From Oscarella lobularis (taxonomy: Eukaryota; Porifera; Homoscleromorpha; Homosclerophorida; Oscarellidae), in assembly GCF_947507565.1 (NCBI RefSeq), contig NC_089178.1:1054001-1118000 (forward strand): DNA of 64,000 nt, read 5' to 3'. The notes below the pieces were generated by a model. The model saw only the letters and a program-made list of their open reading frames with translations. It was not told the DNA's origin and ran no database searches. How positions within the stretch are numbered: the first letter of the stretch is position 1; each line of letters opens with the position of its first letter. This document shows positions 33,554 to 47,800 of the stretch, one piece after another. The translations under genes and the position numbers were made by a program.

Positions 33554-36500
33554 TTACGGACTTCTGGAAGCGAATCCTTTCTTAATCAACATCTCTTTTA
33601 CAGAGACGTCTCTGGCCCCAGTTGTGTCATAAAGGTCAACGGTAAGAACGTTTTCTTCATTATTTCTAGACATTTCAAACAAATAATGATTCTCGTATAG
33701 CAAACAAGCGATGATTGTACTTTGAGTGAATAAAAGCAACTAGCCCCTTATCCTTGGTGTGTTCGAGAAAGTAGTTCCTAAACAATCCAAGATTTCAACT
33801 CCACATTTTTTTCCTTTTACGCAAAGTACTGTACATTGATGCTATAGACCAGTCGTGTCCCTTAGAAGGAGTAACACCGTGAAGTTTGAATCTAACGGCC
33901 AACATAGGACAATGATTGAAGACTGGATTGAGAGCTGAAATGCGTTCTTCTTCCAAAAGCTCCGTGTTGCCATAGTCAACATAAAACACCTTTCAAAAAA
34001 ATCTAAAGCAACGAAAATTTATCAAACGCTACACTTGCCTTAAGCACGGGTCCTCTGCGAGACAAAATCAGTCCCCGATACCACCGGTTGTCAACTTTTG
34101 ACCGCGCAGCAACTGCTCCGCCAACGTCCGCATTTAGATAAGGACTGCCGTTGATTCTATGTTCCCTTCAAAACAAGAAAGTTAGAAAAGACACACAAAG
34201 TCCATTTTATCAACCAACTAACTTCAACAGTCCGAGAAAATCTTTAGCGTTGGAACTAAGCCAACAAGCTTCGCCATCGTTTTCTTCACAAAAAGAAAAC
34301 ATAAATTATCCGGCATTTAATTGAAACTTACCACGTATACTACGATTTTCTGGTGTCTTCAATATAAGAAGCAGCTGGCCATAGAAGTACTCCGGACTGG
34401 CGAACGCAGTGATAACAATCGAAACGTACGACTCCACCGGAGGTAGGCCAAGAGACCGACAGTTAAAGTGAGTTCCAGTAACGAATCGATCTAGAGTAAA
34501 GGACGCATGTGCACCATGTCTTAGAGAGAAACTATAGTCGCGCACCGGCCATAGAATGAACGTAACGGCAGGAACTGCCTCGAGCACAGCCCCCGCGTAG
34601 ATAATAGCGACAGATTGGCTTTTGAGTTGGAAGCGAAGCTGAGGAAATACTTTGAATCAGCGCGTGTGCACGCAACGAATCATCTCCTACGTACCGCATC
34701 CGTGCAGAGCGACGCCTAAATCGCTTGAAACGCCGTAAAAATTTTGCTGCGAGACGGCGTCGTTTTCGATTGGATTCCATGTCGATAGAGTCTCATTGCT
34801 ATTATCTGAAATAGCGCTGCTCGCCGAAGGAGAGGAAATCTCTGCAAATGCATGTTCTGTGTGTACAGGCCCTATATATATATGCATGTACCTTTCGTTT
34901 CATCGTCGTTGACGAAAACGCGCGTCGACGTAGCAACGCCGGCGTCTACCAACAGCTGATTGAGACAAATCGTCTCGTCGTCGCCTTCAGTTTGAACATA
35001 TACGTGAAGAGAAAGCCGACGTTCATTTCCAGCGAGACAATAGCCTATAAGAAAAAAAATGCACAAATCACACCAAAGGAAAACGGACTCACTCTTTACG
35101 ACAGATCCATAGAGAACCTCGCATTCGGACGTCCACTTTCGAAACAGCTCAATAGCCTCGTCGCTCCACGAAGGCAGAGAAGATTCATGCCCAGCAGGAC
35201 GAACGTCAGCCAACGAGCACAAAATCGCCTGCTTGCCGAGCTTCGCGAACTCGACATCCAAAGGATAGACGCTCTCTAGAGGAACGACTTCGACAAGACC
35301 ACAGTCAACAAGACGCATTCGAACGTCGTCGTCGCTCTTATCGAGAACGATTCCTCGACACCACTGCTTCTCCAACGTGGACCACACTGCATAAGCAGAA
35401 CCGGTTTGAACATCGATGAGCGCGCGGTCTTTCGTCGTCGTCGTCGCCGCCCGTTCGTAATGCTCCGTCATTGCCGCTAAGAGATCGTCGAATAGATGCG
35501 TGTCGTCGTTGAGGAGGTGAATGTGGAATTCGTCCGGAGAGCCGGGGGATGCAACGATTAGGGGAAATTTGCGTTCGCCCACTTCGGGAACGATTGCTGG
35601 CTCTTTCAAAAGAGGCGACCGAGGAAAGTTTTGAAGGCGAGTTGAATGCCGCTGCAGTAGAGAAAAGGCCATTTCTCCGAGCACATCGCGCCAGCCCTTT
35701 AACTCGCTTCCCGACTTGAGTTGAAGATTGACGAGTGTCGGTTCGCTCGGTTGCCTGGCAGCCAGCACTTGGCAAGAAACGTTTTCGTTGAGAAAAGCGC
35801 GAGAAAACAAGTCGCTGGCGTCGTTCCACGGCGACGAGGCGAGACAACAGCGTTGGGCAAAAGGCGGAATTGACTGGTATTTCGGCTTGAGACGACGAAC
35901 CTTAGCAAGAGTCAGCAATTCTCGAACGCCAATGTCAAGAAAGAAAACGTCAATCATAAGAGGACTCTGTTCAACTGAAGAAGCTGCAGGAACTAAAAAA
36001 CAAAAAAAAGAGATTGTCACTTCTTTGCGCTGCTATGCAGTTACTCACCTTCAATAACGTCTTGCACAATCGCGCGATGCCAGGTGCCGTTCAAAGAACA
36101 CGTGGCCGCACACATCTCGCCCTTTGACAAAACAGGAGGAAGAGAAGGAATTTTCCTATAAAAAAAATAGAAACAGACGGGCAAATTCGACGAGAGCGCG
36201 TACTGTAGCGACGCCAACAGCCGATCGAGTTTATTGCACGATCGCTGAATCCAAAAACTAGAAGGACCAGCTTCAACAGCAGTGACTATAGCGTCGAATT
36301 CATCCACAGCAGAAATCGACGACGAACACGAGTCGGTACAGTCTGCAAGGGAAGGCAACGGCGTCGATTGATCACTCAATCCAACGCTGAGATTCATTGC
36401 TGTTGTCGTTTCAGTAGCAATGTCACGCTTTTCTAAAAGACACGTCACTTAGAATCTATTCTCTAAGTCTCATTACCTTGAGTTGGTGCTCTGATCATCA

Positions 36501-37058
36501 TCGCAATGTGATGAGACAGATTTTCTGTGGCGTCTTTCCAAGCGGATTCGCATAACCACGTCGCGATTGCGTTCGACGACTCCTGCCAATTCGCTTCTCC
36601 GACGATGAGACTGTCGACGAGCAATTGAAGTCGATTGTTCGTCGAACGATAGCGAGAAAAGAACGCTTCGTTGTCTGTCACTGTAAGAAGCTGAGAAGCT
36701 TCGTTAGACACCTACGCGAAACAGATGAGACCGAATCTTGAACAAAAGTAAAAGATTGCAATATTGAGTTTACCTTTTCAATTTCCTGCCGGACTTCTTC
36801 CGTTTCCTGGCGTAGGACAGCAAGGCTTCGCTTTCGATTGTCCGCTTCTTCGCTAAGACGCCGAAGGAAATGATTTTTCACTTCCTCCAGCTGCCCAATC
36901 AGTCGAGAATAGTCGTTCATAATCCTATCGTGTTTCCCGGTGACATCGGCGTGTATAAGCGACTCCATTTTGACGTTTATATCATCGTAAACGGATCGAA
37001 ATTGCTCTAATGATAAAAGGCCTTCTCGTAGACGCTCTTTGCCTCGAGTGGTCGCCAT
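33554..37058 (-). CDS. Multi-Tudor protein with CCCH finger
   Basis: This is probably a germline/piRNA-granule scaffold that binds methylated arginines of Piwi-class proteins. It starts at 37058 (MATTRGKERLREGLLSLEQF) in a YY1/TISU-like context. A coiled coil follows (QETEEVRQEIEKVNSILQSF). Extended Tudor 1 has KGEMCAATCSLNGTWHRAIV and DVFFLDIGVRELL. Tudor 2 has YAVWSTLEKQWCRGIVLD and MRLVDCGLVEVVPLESVYPL. Then comes a CCCH finger, KPICRYYLRGGCARGSSCRY followed by VH, with spacing C-x7-C-x5-C-x3-H (about 34600-34650). Tudor 3 has GGAVAARSKVDNRWYRGLIL and VFYVDYGNTELL. The stop is at 33554. Tudors 1 and 2 have variant aromatic-cage strands, whereas Tudor 3 has the canonical YVDYGN. I cannot assign it to one vertebrate TDRD gene; RNF17 and STK31 share only parts. 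Confidence 0.82.
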
Positions 37059-37184
37059 TTTGGGTTTCGAATTTCAGAGCGTCCCGGATGTGAAGAATTT
37101 CGAGGCAGTGCGATTCATATTAATAATTTATTTATTACACTATTGAATTGTCCTATATTTGCTCCCGGAGTACATGTTCACATA

Positions 37185-38193
37185 CTAAACCGTTTTGGCT
37201 GATCTCATTTCGTCAAATACACTTACGTACTGCATTGCTGTGTCAAGGGGGCTATACTGCTTGTCTGATGATCGAGGCACGGGCGCCACGGCAGGAAGGA
37301 CCAGAGATCCGTCGACAAGTCGGCCGATGAATTCAGTCAAACTCTTCCAGCAGATAGAGGGATCGACAAAAGGAAGAGCTTCAATCTGATAAAAGATACA
37401 GACAAAACGCTAAAACCTTGCCAAATGAATAATTAAAATAATTAATGCAATTAAAATTTAATTAATTAACTCTCTACGGTTTTATGGAAGTACAGTACGG
37501 AGTCTATTGAACCTGAAGGACTTTGGTGGACCATCCTTCCCACCCCGATTAGCCTAAACTAATCTATGTTTGGTCCTACGGAGGTGACGGTGAAATGCAT
37601 ACAGTACGCACTTCAATGAGAACTCCTTTGACTGATTGGCCAATAGTGGCAATGCCTATTCGTATTGCATAGTCTCCAAGTCGATACTTGTACCCCTTTA
37701 CCTGAGAGAGATAGAGTGGCTACATTGAGATGTAGTCTACACCACATTGAGTTCTGAACCTGAGACGCATTGCTCGCTTTCGGCTGATAGAAACTCGCTA
37801 GACGATCGATAATCCGCACGATGGACGAGTCGGCCACGATGCAAGGTCCCGCGTCGAGAATGACGAAAGTTGAGTGCGGATATTCGGACACACGGACGAT
37901 GTACATTGCTAGAAAGAAAATGCGCGCTCTCTCGATTTTCTGTACATGTACATCGCCGCGATGCTATTCGTACGCGATCCGTGCAGATTTTGCGATTGGT
38001 AAGCGTCGCATTCGATTGTCCAGCCTCCCGATTTTTGCGCTCCCAGCAGCTCGAGTCGCTGTTGGAGAATATCGACGCCTTGCGAGGGGTTTTTTCCGCT
38101 TGGAGGGTTCCAGTATGTTACGCTGCAAAAGCCAAGTCGTTTGAGATGTGAAGCGTTGGTCTCATCAGCCGTAGCTCACCACGAAACTCCCAT
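37185..38193 (-). CDS. MED20: Mediator complex subunit 20
   Basis: This is a head-module subunit of Mediator, the RNA polymerase II coactivator. The first exon is only 14 nt (38180-38193). Joined across a 57-bp intron it gives MGVSCVTYWNPPSGKNPSQG, matching the family start MGVTCVSQMP. Then come VDILQQRLELLGAQKSGGWT, MYIVRVSEYPHSTFVILDAG, PCIVADSSIVRIIDRLASFY and YKYRLGDYAIRIGIATIG. The C-terminal CWKSLTEFIGRLVDG and YSPLDTAMQYVSVFDEMRS agree with human MED20. The stop is at 37185-37187. The length of about 200 residues is normal. The gene sits between two minus-strand neighbours, 78 bp from the ADAM10 stop and 126 bp from the Tudor gene start. Confidence 0.92.
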
Positions 38194-38271
38194 TGGCTAA
38201 AGAATGCAGTACAGGAACGTGCTTTAGCGTGCTACGGTAGTGTAGCAAAGGAAAAATTAAAATGATTCAAT

Positions 38272-41602
<3,331 letters not shown>

Positions 41603-41614
41603 GATTACGCCCTC

Positions 41615-41638
41615 TCACGTGAATTGCAGGTGACGTCG
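41615..41638. promoter_or_regulatory. E-box plus CRE at ADAM10 start
   Basis: TCACGTGA (41615-41622) and TGACGTCG (41631-41638) lie 12-36 bp upstream of the ADAM10 start codon. It is the same motif pair seen at the GRIPAP1/SSR4 and NRF1 promoters. Confidence 0.5.
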
Positions 41639-41827
41639 TTATGCCTACAAATGATAATCAAATGCTTGAATATTATTGGCTGTTCGCCTAACGACTTATC
41701 GATTTGAAATACGTTGCTGTGCTGAGACGCTTTTTCTGTCATTTAGATAAATTAGAAATTTAAAGTTATTTGTTCACTTACAGACAGCTCAGACAATCGT
41801 TTAGCATAAAATTTAGTTTTTAGTTTT

Positions 41828-44800
41828 TTAGACCTCCTCTTCTTCGTCAATACCTTCCATGTAGGCTCTGAAAAAAAGCACAAAATTTTCATTTCTTTCG
41901 GCTGAAAAATCATCTTCATACCCCGACTGCTTGGCCAACTCAAACAGCTTTTGCATGTCTTCTTCAATCGTCTTCTGAAGACCGGCTGAAGTAGAACGAC
42001 GAGAGAAACGTGAACCTCGTCTACACGCAACACAAAGCCGTCTCTATAATGTCCATGAGCTACTACAACCTTACTTTCTTAGGGCGGCATTCTGATAGAT
42101 CTGATCGAGCATGGCGTCAAGTTCCGACGTCGGTTTACAAGGAAAAAGAACTCGCAGAGCTCCGCCCAATTCGTCCTCCCCAAATCGTCCCGTTTGTACG
42201 AGTCTCGCAACCAATTCCATTCCTTGTTTCTCCACCGCCGCCAAGCGTTCCATTTCCGACTTTTGCCGCTGGCTCTCCAGTGCCTGATTTGTCTCCAATT
42301 CCAACTGACGCCTCGCTTCCTCCGTCGCCGCAGCTCCAAGAGTAGCACTCACTTTTCGACGGCCAACAGACGACGACTGACGAGAAATTCGACGTTCAAT
42401 TTTCGCTTGAAGACGCTGCTTCAGCGCGTCCTCCTGCTGCCGACGCTCCTTCGCCAAAGCGGAGCCCAGACGTTCCATTTCCTAGAGACAATTGAACTAT
42501 AGCCCAAGACGCTTATACTTATTCGTTCGTACTTCTTTGTGTTCCCTGATGACTTGTTCCTGTTGCTCGTTGAGGCTCCGGTCCTCTGCCTTGGCCGTCT
42601 CCTGAATTAGCCCCTTCTGCAATTGATGAATTGCTATGACGTCTTCTCGCTTCTTTGTCAGCTGCAGTAAAGACAAAAAACATGCTTTTGGACTTTTTAG
42701 ATACAATTGGCTTCTCACTTCGCGAGCTCTCGTTAGCTGTTGAGCGAAAAAACCAGCACCGATACCGTCTTCGTCCTTTTGAACGTCCTTCTCTGATTCC
42801 TTGCGAACGTCGCATTGAATCTACTCGGCGAAAACCAGAATAATAATAATTCAGCCAATAAGGTAATTGTACTTTAGCGATTTCGGATGCCAAACTGACT
42901 CTTCTCATTTTCAGCAAATTTCCGATGTCCGTTTTGTGTTTTAACCACAGTTTACGATCCGTCTGCCGAGTCTTTTGCATTGATCCACTGACGAGTCCAA
43001 GCTTCAAGGCAAAAACACTCTCAGCATTAAAAAAATAATCGACGCATAATTTCAAACCAGCAAGTCTCGTCGTTTCTTCAGTTCCAGCCATCGACGCAGA
43101 TCCCTCTGCTTCTCCAATAAATTTTTCCGCATGAGTTTTCTTTGTCGAAGTTTATTTAGCGCAAGGCGATTTTCCTGACTGGTCAATTGGGCAGCTTGAT
43201 CATCGACAAATCGTTTTCTTTCTTCCTTTGATAACGCCACTTGGGAGTCAAGAACGTTTCTGAAAAAAATCGCCTTGTGGGTAATTACAAATACAAAGGG
43301 CGTCTTTCCGTACTTGACAATGGACTGAACTCTCATCCTCGTAAAGTCTCTATCCTTCAGTTCCTGTATCATGCCCGCCTCCCATTTCTTATGCAAATTC
43401 TCCAACCGTTTCTTCACGGAGTACAATTTACGCTTTGACGCATCGGCAAAGGCGCGCACTCACCTCGACTTCTATCTCTTGCACTCGGACGCGTTCTTGC
43501 CTTTCTTTGTTCAGATCTCTCAGCTCCGACAGATTAACAAAGTTCATGTCGCTTTGATTTGCGGACTTCTGCGACAAGAGAGACATCAGCTTCTGCGTTT
43601 GATTCATGATCAGCTGTTCCGTGAACGTGTGCAGTTGCTCGTATAGAGAACTAACTGCCTCGCCCGCCTAGACAAAAACTACTTCGTCAAAAACGCTGGC
43701 AAAAACGGACTGTTTGCCTCTTTGTCCAATATCGTCTCCAGGCCTTCACGCTCCTGTCTCTGATGCTTCAGAAACGTCAGTCTTGCCTTTACCAGGTCAA
43801 CTACAGAAGAATAAAAGACATGGTATGTGTCGGACGAGTTAATTGCTAAGTTACCGAAGTGTCGAGATCCTCCTTTGGCAAACATAGCCTTTTCTTGATT
43901 CTTTATAAAAGAATTCATTGCTTCTGTTTGTCCTTTTGCCTGTACGATACGAGACGTCGACGCCTCAAAAATAAAATTTCACTCATTTTTTGCGTGCCTG
44001 AGAAATTCGTTTTGCTTGATTGCTTTCTGGCAATTTGGACTCGAGATCAACAAGAGCCGCCTGCAGTTCCTCTCGCTTTTCCGTCATCTTGTCCGTTACT
44101 TGTCCGTCGAGTGTCGCCAACGATTTCAGAAGGGAAGGATTCGAACTTCGCAAGGTTAGAAATACGCGTAAAAAAGTCCTATAATAATCACTAAGCACCT
44201 GGAAACTGAATTGACAACGGTTTCTCGTTGCGCAGTCAAGAGTTCATCTAAATCATCGGCATGCTCCTTCTCCTCTTCCTAAAAATGAGAGCGATACATG
44301 TATAGCCAAATTCGACGAATGAAAATTTGTCGTCTTACCAACGATTCTCCTATTGCCTCTCTCTTGGCCAATCGATCCATCAGCACGACGCGCACGCGAG
44401 CGATTTCCTCGTCCATCTCGCGCTCAACCAAGGCGAGTGCTTCGTGATATTGCGGAACGAGGACGGCGAGATGAGAACAGCGTCCTTCGTCGGGGCACGA
44501 TTTCGACGCCGACACCTCTTTCAGCAAAGTCCTTTGCAAGTCTTTTAAACCGATTAGCATTTTCGCAGCAAAAATCTAAAATTTATTTGCACGTATAATC
44601 TTGGAACAATTTGGCGGCGCACCTTTCTTAATTTCTCGTCTTCTTCGTCTTGCTCGTGTCGAAGCTCGTCCTCCAATTCGTCGTTTTCTTCCCGCTGCTG
44701 TTTCTTCAGCAGGGGCGACGCCTCGACATCCTGAAGACTCTTCGGATCCTGAAAAACGAGTAATACAGTACAGAGAATTCGTAATCATCGCAAATCAACT

Positions 44801-47800
44801 CACGTCCGGCAAGGAAAGAACCGACGGCATAGCGCCGACGCTTCGCTTGGATGTTGGCGGAGCGGCAACACTCCGCTTGCCGCCATAGAAATCGGACGAG
44901 ACGCGAGACGCGTTTCCCACTTGGTACTTGGACGAGCTGTTGTGCCACTGGTCGAACTGCTGCGTGTGCGTGACGCGTCGCTTCAGCGTCGTCTTCTTTC
45001 GATAGATCATGCCCTGTTCCTCCGATATGGCTGAGCCGATCCACTGGTCTTTCTTCACTTTGATGCCGCGACAATCGATCTTTTTCCACGGCAACAATTC
45101 CGTCACGACGACGGCCTTTCCATCGTTTAGGTCCGGATTCGGCTTGGCTTGAACGATTTTGATTTTGAACTTGCCGATCAAGTAGGCAGTTCCGTCGCAA
45201 GGTGAATAAACCTGAGAATAAAAAGGAAGAGGTGACTCATTAAGAGAAAGAGCAAGTGACCGCGCTTCCTCACCCCTTCCTCCGACTTTTCGACCTTCAT
45301 ACCGCGCTGAAAGCGTTCGCGGTAGTGCTTCAATTCAAGATCTTTTCTTCGTTTCTGAGTGGGATAAGCGATGCCTGGGAAAAAAATTTCCGAGCGCTAC
45401 TTACGTCGTGTCGCCTTGCAAGAGTTTGGGCCACTTCCTTTGCGCGTTTTTCTCGTTCACGTCCTATAGTCTTTTCCAAGTCGATGACCATGCACCTTAG
45501 GCGACCGAGAAGCTGGATAAGAAAGTCGGTGAGTTCTGTTAAATTGTGTTACAGCTATACATACTATTGCTTCCTTCTGAGGCGTCAAACAGCCATGAAA
45601 TCGCAGTGTTTGAATAAGCCACACAGACAGCTCCATATTCAAATCGAGCTTCATCTGATCAAGTTCGGCGTCCAGTCGAACAGAAGCCAAATAATCCATT
45701 CTATACAAAGAAAGGTCCAACGACCCTATACCAACCGATACCACCTACCCGTCCAACTCCGCTTGAAGCTGTTCCGGTTCCGACTGCATCAGAGCAACGA
45801 TGAGTTCTTCTTCCGGAAGCACATCACTACACGGCAAAAGGTTTATCCAAAATCAAAGGTATGAGGTCACACTTACTTTTCGAATAATGCAGCTGATGGG
45901 ACCGGCAAGGTTGGTGACGGCGGTCCGTCGTCGTTACCTTCGTCGTCTGAACGCGGTTCGCCAATTTGTCCCAACATGCCCCACAATCGTTTCGGTTTTC
46001 GTCGCTGGGAGGTCGATGCTCTGGACGACGAGCGCGACGGCGCATCACTGGCTAACGAACCTTGCTTCGAAAATAGACTCGTAACACGACGAGTGATCGA
46101 AGCGAATCGCGACAATCGCTTGGGCTCGTCGTCGTCGTCGTCGTCGGGCTTTGCTGGAGGAAGCGACTGTGACGGCGTCTCTTGACGGTCGGGAATCGAT
46201 TGCGGAACGAAACGCAACGAAAACGAAAGACTCGACCCAGGACGAGAATCCGGTCGAGATACGTCCACTGACGGCGTAGGAGACGATGGCTCAGACGACT
46301 TTCTTCTTTCTTCGATCGTCCGTTCGAGTAACACTCCCGCGTTGGCGTGCTGAAGGCCAATTGAACTCAGCGGCATGCGATTCCGTCGACGCACTCGAAG
46401 ACCGACGCCGCCGCGACTCGGTAACGTCGATCGAGACGAGTCAGGACGAGTCGATGGGGCTGAATCTGGACGAGTAGAACGCGGGTCAGGCGTATTCGCC
46501 GCTGGCGGAGAACTCGATTCGCTTTCTAATTGAATCGGCGTTCGGTTGAGCTCAACTCCAACGGTCGTCTGAACCGTTCCCATTAGCGGTTCTTTCGCCT
46601 TTCGACGGCCCTTCAATTTGAGCCCGACACGTCGCTTTGAGTCAGTTTCAGGCTCGTCTTCGCCTTCCGACGAGGGATTCTCTTCGGGGAATGCAGAAGC
46701 TGCTCGGCTGCTCGTTTCTTGTTTGCTAAACGGCGTACGGCGAATGTCAACGTTTTCGGTCGTCTGTACGGCACCGGCAGCAACCAAGTTCTTTTTTCGT
46801 CTCTTCGTCTTTAATCCTGGTCTCTCATCGGGCTGCTCTTCTCCTCCTTCATTCTCTGGCGACGTTCTAATCTCAGCAGTGCGCCCGACGAAATGACTTT
46901 CTGTCGTTGTTACACTTCCCGAAAGAGGACTCTTTTTCTTTCGCTTTAGTTTAAGAGCGAATTTCTTCGGTTCATCGCCTTCGGAGTGCTCGTCGTCGTC
47001 GTCGTCTTCCGTCGGCGGCGGACTTCGAAGATGCTCTCCGTCTATCGGGCCTGACATGACCGACGCCGACACGGTGAGCCGAGAATTCGCTCTCCGTCCA
47101 CTTGCAACGAGCTGCGAAGAAGTCGGCACGTCTTCCGTCTCAACCGTCGCATGAAAACCTCGCCCTTTTCGCTTTCCCTTCAGCTGCAATTTAGGTCCCT
47201 CGTTGTTTTCGTCGTTCCCGCTGTTCGACGGCGACGCTTCGTTGTCGCTCGGTTTTTCCGACTCCGGCTTTTCGTCGCTTTCAAGTCTTTCGTCAAAAGC
47301 GCAGTCGTCGTTGCTGTCATCTTCAGCCGATTGGACGAGAACGATGTGCTTTGACGTCGACGGTTTCAACGAACCAAATGTCGATCCCGATCGCGAATTT
47401 CGTTTCTCGACGCCAGTCAAACTCGGTAATTTTCGTCTCACAGCAGGAATACTGTCCAGTCGATGCCGTACCAACATCAAAGTTTCGTCAGTCATACTCG
47501 GTCGAACTAATTGCTGTCTGTCTTCCACGAGAGGTGGCAGAACGATTCCGCTACTCGACGACGATCCCTTTTCGTTCTTTGCACCGTTTTTCTTCACGCT
47601 CTCTTCTGAACTCGACCGACTTCCGAGCACCTCGACCTTGCTCGTTGGGCGACTCTTCTTGTCCTCTTTGACGAGGTTCTCTCGGCTGCCTTCGTCGCTC
47701 GACGATATGCTGTATATCGTGCCTAGACGCTTTGTTGGCACAAGTCTCGGTCCTTCGTTCTCGTAAAGATCCTGAGCGCTCGATCGTCCCGACGTCACTT

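Noticed and set aside
45256-45864. Plus-strand 202-codon open frame
   Set aside because: It lies antisense to the limbin-like coiled-coil exons, whose minus-strand reading matches a known family in register with splice sites.
46120-46150. TCG/GAC triplet runs (also near 32780 and 4930) as possible functional repeats
   Set aside because: They are in-frame Asp or Ser runs inside coding exons, not separate elements.
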